Shown here: positions 42,195-50,887 of the stretch, piece by piece
Layout: the number at the start of each line of letters is the position of its first letter
Position numbering within the stretch: the first letter of the stretch is position 1
Assembly (NCBI RefSeq): GCF_039531105.1
Contig: NZ_BAAAPK010000001.1
Span: 62,001 to 126,000, forward strand
Reading direction: 5' to 3'
Length of the DNA stretch: 64,000 bases
DNA from: Microbacterium lacus
GTDB lineage: Bacteria; Actinomycetota; Actinomycetes; Actinomycetales; Microbacteriaceae
Program-made: the position numbers and the translations under genes
The notes under the pieces: model-generated
What the model was told of the DNA's origin: nothing
The model's input: the letters and a program-made list of their open reading frames with translations, nothing else
Databases searched by the model: none

Positions 42195-45049
42195 GCCTGC
42201 GGTCGACCCGGCGGCCGAGTGTCCAGGACACGCTGCTCGCCCGGCATGAGTCACGGCGCGTCGGGGACACTCAACCTCCGGCGAACCTCAGCACCCGCGC
42301 GATCGACAGGGTCGCGTACGCGTCCGACGCCTCGCACTACCTGCTCACGCCGGATGCGGTGATCATCGCAGCGGACCCCGCAGCCGTCGCGGACGTCTTC
42401 CGATGGGCGAGCGATACCGGCACCCCGGTGACGTTCCGCTCCGGAGGCACGAGCTTGTCGGGGCAGGCGAGCACAGATCGGGTTCTGGTCGACACGCGGA
42501 AGGCGTTCCGGCGGATCGACGTGCTCGACGGCGGCACCCGGGTTCGCGCGCAGCCGGGCGCGACCGTCCGACAGGTCAATGCCCGCCTCGCCCCCACGGG
42601 CCACCGCCTCGGCCCCGACCCGGCGAGCGAAGTGGCCTGCACGATCGGCGGCGTCGTGGCCAACAACTCCAGCGGTATGGCCTGCGGCATCGTGGAGAAC
42701 ACGTACCGCACTCTCGAGTCGCTCGTCTTCGTGCTGCCCTCGGGGACGATCGTCGACACGAGTCATCCGGACGCGAACGCGCGGCTGCGGGACGCCGAGC
42801 CCGAGCTCTTCGAGGGACTCCTGCGCCTGCAGCGCAGGGTGACGCGGAACCCGGCATCGGTGCAGGCGATTCGCCGACTGTTCTCGATGAAGAACACCAT
42901 GGGGTACGCCGTCAACGCGTTCCTGGATTTCGAGAGCCCGGTCCAGATCCTCAGCCATCTGATCGTCGGCAGCGAGGGAACGCTCGCGTTCGTGGCGGAG
43001 GCGACCTACCGCACGGTGCCGATCAAGCCGAAGGTCGCGACGACGCTCGCGGTCTTCGCCGACCTGGATGACGCAGCCCGGGCACTCCCCGCGCTCGTCT
43101 CGTCGCGCGCGGCGACGCTCGAGCTCATGGATGCCGCGAGTCTCCGCGTCGGTCAGGGTCTCGCCGACGCGCCCCCGCAGATCCGTGGGTTCGAGGTCGC
43201 CTCCGAGGCCGCGCTGCTGATCGAATACCAGGCCGCGGAGCAAGGCGAGCTCGACGAGCTCGTCGCGCGCGGTGCGGATCTGCTCTCCGAGCTGCCACTG
43301 CGCACCCCCGCCGACCTGTCGCAGGATGCCGCGGAGCGCGCACTCGCGTGGAAGCTGCGCAAAGGTCTGTACACCTCGGTTGCCGGCGCCCGCCCGAGCG
43401 GCACCACGGCGCTCCTCGAGGACATCGTCGTACCGGTCCCGGCGCTCGCGCCGACGTGTGCCTCGCTGCAGGAGCTTTTCGCCGAGTACCGGTACGGCGA
43501 CAGCGTGATCTTCGGCCACGCTAAGGACGGCAACATCCACTTCATGCTCACCGACCGGTTCGAGGGCGACGAGGCGATGGGGCGGTTCTCCGGGTTCACC
43601 GAGGCGATGGTGGACCTGGTGCTGGAGGCGGGCGGAAACCTCAAGGCCGAACACGGCACGGGCCGGGCGATGGCCCCGTACGTGCGACGGCAGTACGGCG
43701 ACGAGCTCTTCGAGGTCATGCGCGAGATCAAGCGGCTGTGCGACCCGCGCGGCATCCTGAACCCCGGCGTGATCATCGAGGAGGACCCGGCGGCGCACCT
43801 GCAGAACTTCAAGCAGCCGCAGCCGATCGAGGCGGAGGCCGATCGGTGCGTGGAGTGCGGGTATTGCGAACCGGCCTGTCCTTCGAAGGATCTGACCCTC
43901 ACCCCGCGGCAGCGCATCGTCGTGCGGCGGGGGATGCAGCGCGCCCGGGCGGCCGGAGACGAGGCCCTCGCGCGCGACCTCGAGGGCGACTACGACTACG
44001 AGGGCGTGGACACGTGCGCGGTGGACGGCATGTGCCAGACCGCCTGCCCCGTGCTCATCAACACCGGCGCGCTCGTGAAGAGACTGCGCCGCGAGAATCA
44101 GAACCCCGTGCTCGCGGCCGGGTGGGGCGCGGCCGCGAAGGCCTGGGGTCCGGTCACCCGCGCGGGATCCATGGCTCTCACCGGGGCCGATCGGATGCCG
44201 GTCGGTGCGGTCCGCGCGGCGACGAGCCTCGGCCGCGGGGTGCTCGGGGCGGACACCGTCCCCGCGTATTCACGCGACCTGCCGCCCGGAGGCCCCGCGC
44301 GACGCCCGCGGGCCGGACTGATCGGCTCGGGGGGTGCCGGGCCGATCGCGGTGTTCATCCCCGCGTGCGTCAACAGCATGTTCGGGCCCGCCGCTGGCGG
44401 CATCGGTGTGACCGAGGCGTTCGTGCGGCTGATCGAGCGTGCGGGCGTGCGGGTGATCGTGCCGGAGGGTGTCGAGGCCCTCTGCTGCAGCACGCCGTGG
44501 ACGTCGAAGGGATACACCGGCGGGCGGGAGACGATGGCGCGCCGCGTGATCGCCGCGGTGACGGCCGCGTCGGACGGCGGGCGGCTGCCGATCGTCAGCG
44601 ACGCCGCCAGCTGCACGGAGGGGTTCACGCACATCTTCGAGGATGCGGACCTCGACCTTCCGACCGAGGACGCCGTCGCCTTCATCGCGCGAACGGTGCT
44701 TCCTTCCCTCGGGTCGGTGAAGCCGATCGTGGACTCGCTCGTGCTTCATCCGACGTGCTCGTCCACGCAGATGGGCCTTGACCCCGCCCTGGCGACGATC
44801 GGCGCGGCCGTGGCGACGCGGACCACGGTGCCGGATGCGTGGGGGTGCTGCGGCTTCGCCGGCGACCGTGGGATGCTGCACCCCGAGCTGACGGCATCGG
44901 CCACGGCCGCCGAGGCAGCCGAAGTGCGGGAGCTCGCCGGCGACGCCCATGCGTCGTGCAATCGGACGTGTGAGATCGGGATGACGCGGGCGACCGGCGA
45001 AGACTACCGCCACGTCCTCGAGCTGCTCGAGGAGGCGACCCGCCCCTGA
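42191..45049 (+). CDS. FAD and Fe-S lactate dehydrogenase (D-lactate type)
   Basis: The 952-residue protein joins an FAD-binding domain (VTFRSGGTSLSGQA; ASEVACTIGGVVANNSSGMACG) with a ferredoxin-like pair of 4Fe-4S sites (CVECGYCEPACPS and CAVDGMCQTACPV). Two CCG cysteine-rich motifs follow (ALCCSTPWTSKG and WGCCGFAGDRG). This is the fused Dld/GlpC-like form of membrane-linked D-lactate dehydrogenases, which give electrons to quinone. GTG at 42191 overlaps the permease stop, so import and oxidation are co-translated. Confidence 0.92.
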   Translation: MSLRSTRRPSVQDTLLARHESRRVGDTQPPANLSTRAIDRVAYASDASHYLLTPDAVIIAADPAAVADVFRWASDTGTPVTFRSGGTSLSGQASTDRVLVDTRKAFRRIDVLDGGTRVRAQPGATVRQVNARLAPTGHRLGPDPASEVACTIGGVVANNSSGMACGIVENTYRTLESLVFVLPSGTIVDTSHPDANARLRDAEPELFEGLLRLQRRVTRNPASVQAIRRLFSMKNTMGYAVNAFLDFESPVQILSHLIVGSEGTLAFVAEATYRTVPIKPKVATTLAVFADLDDAARALPALVSSRAATLELMDAASLRVGQGLADAPPQIRGFEVASEAALLIEYQAAEQGELDELVARGADLLSELPLRTPADLSQDAAERALAWKLRKGLYTSVAGARPSGTTALLEDIVVPVPALAPTCASLQELFAEYRYGDSVIFGHAKDGNIHFMLTDRFEGDEAMGRFSGFTEAMVDLVLEAGGNLKAEHGTGRAMAPYVRRQYGDELFEVMREIKRLCDPRGILNPGVIIEEDPAAHLQNFKQPQPIEAEADRCVECGYCEPACPSKDLTLTPRQRIVVRRGMQRARAAGDEALARDLEGDYDYEGVDTCAVDGMCQTACPVLINTGALVKRLRRENQNPVLAAGWGAAAKAWGPVTRAGSMALTGADRMPVGAVRAATSLGRGVLGADTVPAYSRDLPPGGPARRPRAGLIGSGGAGPIAVFIPACVNSMFGPAAGGIGVTEAFVRLIERAGVRVIVPEGVEALCCSTPWTSKGYTGGRETMARRVIAAVTAASDGGRLPIVSDAASCTEGFTHIFEDADLDLPTEDAVAFIARTVLPSLGSVKPIVDSLVLHPTCSSTQMGLDPALATIGAAVATRTTVPDAWGCCGFAGDRGMLHPELTASATAAEAAEVRELAGDAHASCNRTCEIGMTRATGEDYRHVLELLEEATRP

Positions 45050-45056
45050 CCACGCC

Positions 45057-46250
45057 TCAGGCGGCCTGACGCGCTCGGCGCTGCTGCTGGCGTCCCTTCG
45101 CCCAGCGCTTGAACGCCTTCGTGTCGGGCACGCGGGCAAGGATCGGACCGACGACGATCGTGATGAGCACGTACGCGGTCGCGAGTGCGGCGAGCGCAGG
45201 ATTCACGCCCGCCGCGACCGCGAGCCCCGCGATCACGATCGAGAACTCCCCGCGCGGCGTGAGCGCGAAGCCGGCGCGCCAGCGCCCCGCCTCCGCGATC
45301 CCCGCCCGGCGCGCGGCGCGGTATCCGGTCGCCACCTTCGTCGCCATCGTGACCACGGCCAACACGATCGCCGGGCCCAGCATCGGCAGGAGATCCGCCG
45401 GGTCGGTGGACAGACCGAAGAAGAGGAAGAACACCGATGCGAACAGATCACGCAGTGGCGTGAGGAGCCGTGCCGCGTGCTCGGCGACCGGACCCGAGAT
45501 CGCGATGCCCACCAGGAACGCCCCGACCGCGGACGAGACCTTGACCTCGGCCGCGAGTCCCGCGACCAGCAGCGTCAGACCCATCACCGTGAGCAGCAGA
45601 ACCTCCGCGCTGCGCGACCACACCAGCCGCGACACGACCGCGCCGTGCCGGAGCGCCAGGTAGAGGATCACGAGCACCGACGCGAGGGCGATCAGCACCG
45701 TCGCAAGGCCGGCGCCGAGGTCCATCCCGACCAGCAGCGCGGTGAGGATCGGCAGGTAGAACGCCATCGCGAGGTCTTCGATCACGAGGATCGACAGGAT
45801 CGTCGGGGTCTCGCGGTTCGTGAGGCGCCCGAGATCCTGCAGAAGCTTGGCGATCACGCCCGAGGAGGAGACCCAGGTGATGCCGCCGAGAGCGATCGCG
45901 GCGACCCACCCCCACCCGAGGAGCAGCCCGAGCAGGACGCCGGGCGTCGCGTTCAGCACCATGTCGAGCAGTCCGGCGACCTTCGACGCCTTCAGGTTGC
46001 TGACGAGCTCACCCGCGCTGTACTCGAGTCCGAGCATGAGCAGCAGGAGGATGATCCCGATCTCGGCGCCCACCGAGATGAACTCCTCGCCCGCGTTGAT
46101 GGGGAGGAACCCGCCGTCCCCGAACACGAGTCCGAGGAGCAGCACGAGCGGGATCGACGAGATGCCGAGCCGGCCGGCGAGGCGGCCGAGCAGGCCGATG
46201 CCCAGGAGAAGCGCGCCGATCTCGATGAGGACGAGCGCGCCGTGTTCCAT
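45057..46250 (-). CDS. CPA2-type cation/proton antiporter (KhtU-like)
   Basis: The 397-residue protein has about twelve helices: SIPLVLLLGLVFGDGGFLPINAGEEF, GIILLLLMLGLEYSAGELV, and GFALTPRGEFSIVIAGLAVAAGVNP (KefB/KefC/KhtU-type). It swaps K+ or Na+ for H+. The gene starts eight bases after the TrkA-C protein, the same order as khtT-khtU. KhtT-type proteins gate KhtU, so they likely form one system that protects from high pH or aldehydes. Confidence 0.9.
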   Translation of the reverse strand: MEHGALVLIEIGALLLGIGLLGRLAGRLGISSIPLVLLLGLVFGDGGFLPINAGEEFISVGAEIGIILLLLMLGLEYSAGELVSNLKASKVAGLLDMVLNATPGVLLGLLLGWGWVAAIALGGITWVSSSGVIAKLLQDLGRLTNRETPTILSILVIEDLAMAFYLPILTALLVGMDLGAGLATVLIALASVLVILYLALRHGAVVSRLVWSRSAEVLLLTVMGLTLLVAGLAAEVKVSSAVGAFLVGIAISGPVAEHAARLLTPLRDLFASVFFLFFGLSTDPADLLPMLGPAIVLAVVTMATKVATGYRAARRAGIAEAGRWRAGFALTPRGEFSIVIAGLAVAAGVNPALAALATAYVLITIVVGPILARVPDTKAFKRWAKGRQQQRRARQAA

Positions 46251-46257
46251 GGTCCGG

Positions 46258-46746
46258 TCAGCCCGTCGCGATGATGCGCACGAGGAGGTCGAGGCCCTCG
46301 CGGGTTCCGACGGCGACGAGCGTGTCCCCGCTGGCCAGCTTGTCGGCGGGTTCGGGCGCGGGCAGGACGCCGCTCTCGCGCACGATCGCGACGATCGAGC
46401 AGCGGGTGCGGGTGCGGGCCTTCGTGTCTCCGAGCGGGCGGCCGACGAACGGCGAGTCCGCGCGCACCGGGATCTGCTCGGTGTACAGCCCGGAGAGCTG
46501 GTCGCGGAGCCCCGCGAGCTGGGTGAGGATCAGTGATCCGCCGAGCACCTCCGACAGCGCGGTGGCTTCGTCGTCGGTGAGGGAGATCGTCTCGGCCGCG
46601 CGGTCCGGGTCGTCCTCGTCGGCGAGCGCGAGCTCTCGGCCGCCGTCGCGGAAGTTGACGACGGAAAGACGGCGTCCCTCATCGGTGAGGATGTCGTGCC
46701 GCACTCCGATTCCGGGCAGGTCGGCACGCTCGACGTGGGCGGGCAT
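46258..46746 (-). CDS. TrkA-C domain protein (KhtT-like gating subunit)
   Basis: The 162-residue protein has a KhtT-like N-terminal part (VERADLPGIGVRHDILTDEGRRLSVV) and a TrkA-C (RCK-C) domain at the end (YTEQIPVRADSPFVGRPLGDTKARTRTRCSIVAIVRESGVLPAPEPADKLASGDTLVAVG). RCK-C binds ligands such as c-di-AMP or nucleotides. It should gate the antiporter encoded next. A possible -10, CATGAT, lies six bases before the ATG. Confidence 0.88.
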   Translation of the reverse strand: MPAHVERADLPGIGVRHDILTDEGRRLSVVNFRDGGRELALADEDDPDRAAETISLTDDEATALSEVLGGSLILTQLAGLRDQLSGLYTEQIPVRADSPFVGRPLGDTKARTRTRCSIVAIVRESGVLPAPEPADKLASGDTLVAVGTREGLDLLVRIIATG

Positions 46747-46886
46747 GCGTCCATCATGGCACCGGATGCCGCGGCATCCGTCACGGCATGATGCAGCCGT
46801 CCCCCCGGCTGTAGCCTGGCCCCGACACACCGCATCGTCGCGGCCGGGTGAGCTGACGCACCCGCCGTTCACCGAAGGGCTCCAGC

Positions 46887-48269
46887 ATGGCCGACATGAA
46901 CGAACCGGACGTCCCTCGCATGAAGCCCGATCTGCCGCAGTTCGCGGGGGTGACGCCCACCGACGCGCTGGCGACGGCGATCGGGGCGGAAGGACCGGCG
47001 ACGACCCGCAAGCGCATCGTGCTCGCGTGGGGGCTCTGGGACTGGGGATCCGCGGCCTTCAACGCCGTCGTCACCACGTTCGTCTTCACGGTCTACCTCA
47101 CCGGATCGAGCTTCGGACCGGAGGGCACGGTCGAGGCCCAGCTCGGCTGGGCACTCGCGGCCGCCGGCCTGTTGATCGCCCTCCTCGCCCCCGTCACCGG
47201 CCAGCGTTCGGACACGTCGGGCCGTCGCAAGTTCTGGCTCGCGGTGAACACGTACGTCGTCGTGGCACTCACCGCGGCGATGTTCTTCGTGCAGCCCGAC
47301 CCGTCCTTCCTCTGGCTGGGACTGTTGCTGGTGGCGGCCGGCAACGTGTTCTTCGAGTTCGCCGGGGTCAACTACAACGCGATGCTCTCCCAGGTCTCGA
47401 CGCCGCGCTCGATCGGGCGGGTGAGCGGTTTCGGGTGGGGCATGGGCTACATCGGCGGCATCGTGCTGCTGCTCATCGTCTATTTCGGCTTCATCCAGGG
47501 GCTGTTCGGCGTGCCCGACGAGGACGGGCTGCCCGTCCGGGTCGCGATGATCGTCTCCGCGATCTGGTTCGGGCTGTTCGCCCTGCCGGTGCTGTTCGCC
47601 GTCCCCGAGTACCGCGGAACCGGAGCGAAGCGCGAGAAGGTCGGCTTCTTCGCCTCTTATGCCCGCCTCGGACGCGACATCGCGCGGCTGTGGCGCGAAG
47701 CGCGACACACCGTGTGGTTCCTGCTCGCGAGCGCGGTCTTCCGCGATGGGCTCGCGGGCGTCTTCACGTTCGGGGGCGTTCTCGCGGCATCCGTCTTCGG
47801 GTTCTCCCCCGGCGAGGTGATCATCTTCGCGATCGCCGCGAACGTCGTCGCCGGCGTCTCCACGATCGCCGTCGGCGCCCTGGATGACCGGCTGGGTGCC
47901 AAGCCCGTGATCGTCGCGGCGCTCATCGGACTCATCGTGTCGGGGCTCCTGGTGTTCTTCCTCCACGACGGCGGGCAGATCGTGTTCTGGACCGCGGGGC
48001 TCGCGCTGTGCCTGTTCGTGGGCCCCGCGCAGTCCGCCTCGCGCACGTTCCTCGCCCGGATCATCCCGCCGGGGCGCGAGGGCGAGGTGTTCGGGCTCTA
48101 CGCGACGACAGGCCGCGCCGTGTCGTTCCTCGCGCCGACGATGTTCGCGATCTTCGTCACGATCGGCGGCGCGGCGTACTTCGGCATCCTGGGGATCGTC
48201 CTCGTGCTCGCCGTCGGTCTCGCGCTGCTCATCCCGGTCAAGGCCGTGCAGGAGCGCCTGCGGTCCTGA
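46887..48269 (+). CDS. UMF1-family MFS transporter
   Basis: The 460-residue protein has a soluble N-terminus, then KRIVLAWGLWDWGSAAFNAVVTTFVFTVYLT, the signature of the UMF1/Atg22-like group. About twelve helices follow: GRVSGFGWGMGYIGGIVLLLIVYFGFI, FGFSPGEVIIFAIAANVVAGVSTIAVGALDDRLGAKPVIVAAL, and a GLYATTGRAVSFLAPTMFAIFVTIGG region. The substrate is not known. The ATG at 46887 is the first Met; the start of membrane helices lies at about residue 50. It converges on the MarR-like gene with a 6-bp gap. Confidence 0.88.
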   Translation: MADMNEPDVPRMKPDLPQFAGVTPTDALATAIGAEGPATTRKRIVLAWGLWDWGSAAFNAVVTTFVFTVYLTGSSFGPEGTVEAQLGWALAAAGLLIALLAPVTGQRSDTSGRRKFWLAVNTYVVVALTAAMFFVQPDPSFLWLGLLLVAAGNVFFEFAGVNYNAMLSQVSTPRSIGRVSGFGWGMGYIGGIVLLLIVYFGFIQGLFGVPDEDGLPVRVAMIVSAIWFGLFALPVLFAVPEYRGTGAKREKVGFFASYARLGRDIARLWREARHTVWFLLASAVFRDGLAGVFTFGGVLAASVFGFSPGEVIIFAIAANVVAGVSTIAVGALDDRLGAKPVIVAALIGLIVSGLLVFFLHDGGQIVFWTAGLALCLFVGPAQSASRTFLARIIPPGREGEVFGLYATTGRAVSFLAPTMFAIFVTIGGAAYFGILGIVLVLAVGLALLIPVKAVQERLRS

Positions 48270-48275
48270 GCGCGG

Positions 48276-48803
48276 CTAGGCGGGCCAGGCGTCGGCGAGC
48301 TTCGTGAGGAGCCGCGCGAGCTCGGCGCGCTCGGCATCCGTGAACGAGTTCAGCGCCGCGTCGATCGCGGTGCGCCGCTCGCCGCGGAATCCCCGCACGA
48401 GCCTCAGCCCCTCGTCGGTGAGCGCGACACGGGTGCGCCGGGCATCGTCGGGGTCGGCCTCCCGTCGCACGAGTCCCATCTCGACCGCCTGCTGCACGAG
48501 ACGCGACGCCCGGGGCTGATCCACCCCGACGGCGTCGCCGATCTCACTGACGGAAAGGGGGCCGGATGCCGCGGCCAGCGCCTCGAGCAGGCGCAATCGC
48601 GCCGGTCCCCCCAGTCGCGGTCCCGCGACCCACGGGGGCGGACCACCCATGCCCCCGCCCATCCCGCCGCGCTGCCAGCCGGGGTGGTGATGCGGATGGC
48701 CGCCGCCGTGACCGCCCTCCCACGGCGGCCTCGGCATCCGTCGCCCGCGCAGGCGCGCAAGGGCGTTGGCGATCGCGTCGGCCGAGTCCGCAGCTGAGGT
48801 CAT
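48276..48803 (-). CDS. MarR-family regulator with His/Gly-rich N-terminus
   Basis: The 175-residue protein has a MarR winged helix: RLRLLEALAAASGPLSVSEIGDAVGVDQPRASRLVQQAVEMGLVRREADPDDARRTRVALTDEGLRLV. An unusual N-terminal segment of about 40 residues is rich in His, Gly and Pro (GGHGGGHPHHHPGWQRGGMGGGMGGPP). His-rich tails often bind metals such as Ni, Zn or Cu. It is divergent from a second MarR-like gene whose His-rich part is at the other end; they share an operator region. Confidence 0.88.
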   Translation of the reverse strand: MTSAADSADAIANALARLRGRRMPRPPWEGGHGGGHPHHHPGWQRGGMGGGMGGPPPWVAGPRLGGPARLRLLEALAAASGPLSVSEIGDAVGVDQPRASRLVQQAVEMGLVRREADPDDARRTRVALTDEGLRLVRGFRGERRTAIDAALNSFTDAERAELARLLTKLADAWPA

Positions 48804-48814
48804 GCATCGAATTT

Positions 48815-48877
48815 ACATGTGAGTTGACATGTTCTTCCATTCCATGTCACACTACATATACATGCGTTATGACATGT
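48815..48877. promoter_or_regulatory. Repeated ACATGT half-sites between two MarR-like genes
   Basis: ACATGT occurs at 48815-48820, 48827-48832 and 48872-48877, with a CATGT at 48843. The first two are 12 bp apart. TGACATGT occurs twice. The region is AT-rich compared with its surroundings and sits between divergent starts. It is a likely operator for one or both MarR-like proteins. Confidence 0.6.
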
Positions 48878-48916
48878 ACCTGCGGCGGGTCCACGCCGCC
48901 CGACAAAAGGATTCAC

Positions 48917-49600
48917 ATGAACACCGATGACAACGACTATGAAAACGACTCCTCCGGCGAAGGCGCCTCGACCGGGCGGCGACCGCTCGGCTTCTGGCTG
49001 CGCACCGTCGACGCCCTGATCACCCACGAGTTCTCCGCCGCATTCGACGGCGCCGGCATCGACCGGCGCGACTGGATGCTGCTGAATGCGCTCTCGGGCG
49101 AGGTCGAGCTTCCGGCGTTCGCCGAGCGGTTCGTCCGCCGCGGAAAGCGCTTGCGCCGCCTGGAAGAGCGCGGCTGGGCTGTGGAGAACGGCGACGGCAC
49201 CTGGGCGCTCACCGATGAGGGGCGCGCCGCCCGAGACGAGCTCAGCGAGGTGGTGGACGGTATCCGTTCCCGCGTCGCCGGCGCGGTCTCACCCGAGGAG
49301 TACGCCACCACGATGGCCTCGCTCGAAGCGATCGCCCGCGAGCTGGGCTGGGAAGAAGGCCGGCGCATGCCGCGCGGAGGCTTCGGCCGACGCGGCGGGT
49401 TCGGACCCGGCTTCGGCCCGCGGGGCGGATCCGGACACGGCGGTGGCTTCGGACCCGGTTTCGCGCCCGATCCCCACCACTGTGCGCACGCGCACGCCGG
49501 CCACGGCGCCCCCGGCCACCGCCGCCCCCACCACCACGGGGAGCGCGCCTACGAGCGCGGCTTCGACGCCGGTTTCGCCCGCGGTCGCACCGCCGGCTGA
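48917..49600 (+). CDS. MarR-like protein with His/Gly-rich C-terminus
   Basis: The 227-residue protein has a winged-helix-like core near residues 30-110: DALITHEFSAAFDGAGIDRRDWMLLNALSGEVELPAFAERFVRRGKRLRRLEERGWAV, TWALTDEGRAARDELSEVVDGI. It has a C-terminal tail of about 75 residues that is very rich in Gly, His and Phe (GFGPGFGPRGGSG; DPHHCAHAHAGHGAPGHRRPHHH). The tail is likely disordered and metal-binding. The start at 48917 follows an AAAAGG ribosome site. It is divergent from the His-rich MarR gene. Confidence 0.85.
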   Translation: MNTDDNDYENDSSGEGASTGRRPLGFWLRTVDALITHEFSAAFDGAGIDRRDWMLLNALSGEVELPAFAERFVRRGKRLRRLEERGWAVENGDGTWALTDEGRAARDELSEVVDGIRSRVAGAVSPEEYATTMASLEAIARELGWEEGRRMPRGGFGRRGGFGPGFGPRGGSGHGGGFGPGFAPDPHHCAHAHAGHGAPGHRRPHHHGERAYERGFDAGFARGRTAG

Positions 49601-49608
49601 CCCCACTC

Positions 49609-49670
49609 CCTCGCGAGAGGGCACGAATGCAGCGCGCCGCGGCGACCCTGCAGAACTGCCCTCTCAGAGG
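49609..49670. repeat. Palindromic repeat copy 1
   Basis: Arms CCTCGCGAGAGGGC and GCCCTCTCAGAGG enclose the core CCGCGGCGACCCTGCAGAAC, which is found without change in copy 2 at 50814-50881. It sits between the ends of the convergent MarR-like and TetR genes. It may act as a two-way terminator. Confidence 0.8.
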
Positions 49671-49685
49671 CGGCAGTCGACGGCG

Positions 49686-50294
49686 TCAGCGCAGCAGCTG
49701 CGCGACGAGCGTGTCGGCCAGCCAGCCCTCGAACCGCGCGGGAGTCCAGCCGGCATCGACGACGAGCGCTGCGTAGACGCCGGTCGCCGCGTACGCCCGG
49801 AAGAGCGCCTGCGCATCCGCGAGGGGCACTGCGAGATCCGGCTCCGCAGAGGCGATGAGCTGATCCATCACCCGGTTCCGGCCGCGCAACTTCGCGGCGA
49901 GCAGCCCGCGGGTATCCTCATCCTCGTCGCTGGCCGCATCGAGCACGCGGACCACATCGAAGTCCGTCGCATAGAGACCCACGAGCCATGCCGCGGCTCC
50001 GCGGACGCGCTGTTCTCCATCGTCCAGATCGAGCACCGCGCGGGCGCGCTCCCGCGCTCCCGCCCGCTCGAGCCACCGCTCGCAGATGACCGAGAGGATC
50101 TCTCGCTTCGCGCGAAAAGCCGCGTACACCGTGCGCGGCGCGACGCCCGCCTCGCGGGCGATGCCGTCCATGCTCGTCGAGCCGTAGCCGTCGCGAGCGA
50201 ACAGGCGCTGTGCAGCATCGGCGATCCGGACACGGGTCGCCTCCGCCTGCTCCTGCCGGTAGGTGGAGCGGGGGACCTTGACGGGCGCGGTCAT
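49686..50294 (-). CDS. TetR-family regulator
   Basis: The 202-residue protein has the TetR helix-turn-helix (EQAEATRVRIADAAQRLFARDGYGSTSMDGIAREAGVAPRTVYAAFRAKREIL) followed by a helical ligand domain. The ATG at 50294 is followed by MTAPVKVPRSTYRQEQA. It is divergent from a SnoaL-like gene across paired palindromes, so it probably controls that gene and itself. Confidence 0.9.
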   Translation of the reverse strand: MTAPVKVPRSTYRQEQAEATRVRIADAAQRLFARDGYGSTSMDGIAREAGVAPRTVYAAFRAKREILSVICERWLERAGARERARAVLDLDDGEQRVRGAAAWLVGLYATDFDVVRVLDAASDEDEDTRGLLAAKLRGRNRVMDQLIASAEPDLAVPLADAQALFRAYAATGVYAALVVDAGWTPARFEGWLADTLVAQLLR

Positions 50295-50312
50295 GAGGTT
50301 CAGACTAGCCAC

Positions 50313-50345
50313 TGCATCCAATGCAGTATTGCTGCATTGAATGCA
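50313..50345. promoter_or_regulatory. Paired palindromic operators, TetR type
   Basis: TGCATCCAATGCA (50313-50325) and TGCATTGAATGCA (50333-50345) are 20 bp apart, two helical turns, and are near-complements of each other. Each is a near-palindrome of TGCAT arms. They lie between the TetR and SnoaL starts. Confidence 0.75.
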
Positions 50346-50367
50346 TGACTGCTGAGAAGGAGTGACC

Positions 50368-50802
50368 ATGAAGACCATCTCCCCCGCTGCGCACGTCGTC
50401 GAGCGGATGCTGCACGAGGGGTTCGCCGCGGGTGACACCGACATCGTCGACGAGCTGTGCGCCCCGGACCTCATCGAGCACCAGTTCGGCTTGACGGGCG
50501 AGGGGCCGGCCGCGATCGAGAAGGTCAAGCGCGGCATTCGGACGGTCCACGGAGCGTTCCCCGATCTGCGCTTCACCGTCGCGGACATCGCCGAAGACGG
50601 CGAGACGGTCTGGGTCCGCGCCGAAGCGACCGGAACCCACACGGGACCCTTCCTCGGCCCCCCGACGGGCCGCGAGGTTCGCTTCACCGTGATCGACGTC
50701 GCGACCGTCCGTGACGGACGCATCGTCGAGCATTGGGGCGTGCCGGATCGGTTCGCGATCCTGGCGCAGACCGGCGGTCTCGAGCGTCTGGGCGCCGGCT
50801 GA
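50368..50802 (+). CDS. SnoaL-like / ester cyclase family protein
   Basis: The 144-residue protein has the SnoaL-like alpha+beta fold: SPAAHVVERMLHEGFAAGDTDIVDELCAPDLIEHQFG, PDLRFTVADIAEDGETVWVRAEATGTHTGPFLGPPTGREVRFTVIDVATVRDGRIVEHWGVPDRFAILAQ. The His/Asp set of polyketide cyclases is plausible but not certain. AAGGAG five bases before the ATG at 50368 sets the start. It is likely under TetR control. Confidence 0.88.
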   Translation: MKTISPAAHVVERMLHEGFAAGDTDIVDELCAPDLIEHQFGLTGEGPAAIEKVKRGIRTVHGAFPDLRFTVADIAEDGETVWVRAEATGTHTGPFLGPPTGREVRFTVIDVATVRDGRIVEHWGVPDRFAILAQTGGLERLGAG

Positions 50803-50813
50803 ACCGACCTGCC

Positions 50814-50881
50814 CCTCGCGAGAGGGCGCGAATTCAGGGCAGCATGCCGCGGCGACCCTGCAGAACCGCCCTCTCGCGAGG
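50814..50881. repeat. Palindromic repeat copy 2
   Basis: Arms CCTCGCGAGAGGGCG and CGCCCTCTCGCGAGG pair perfectly over 15 bp. The core holds the same 20-base stretch as copy 1 at 49609-49670. The two copies lie in the same orientation on either side of the TetR/SnoaL pair. It is between the convergent ends of the SnoaL gene and the PotC-like permease gene. Confidence 0.85.
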
Positions 50882-50887
50882 CAGCGG

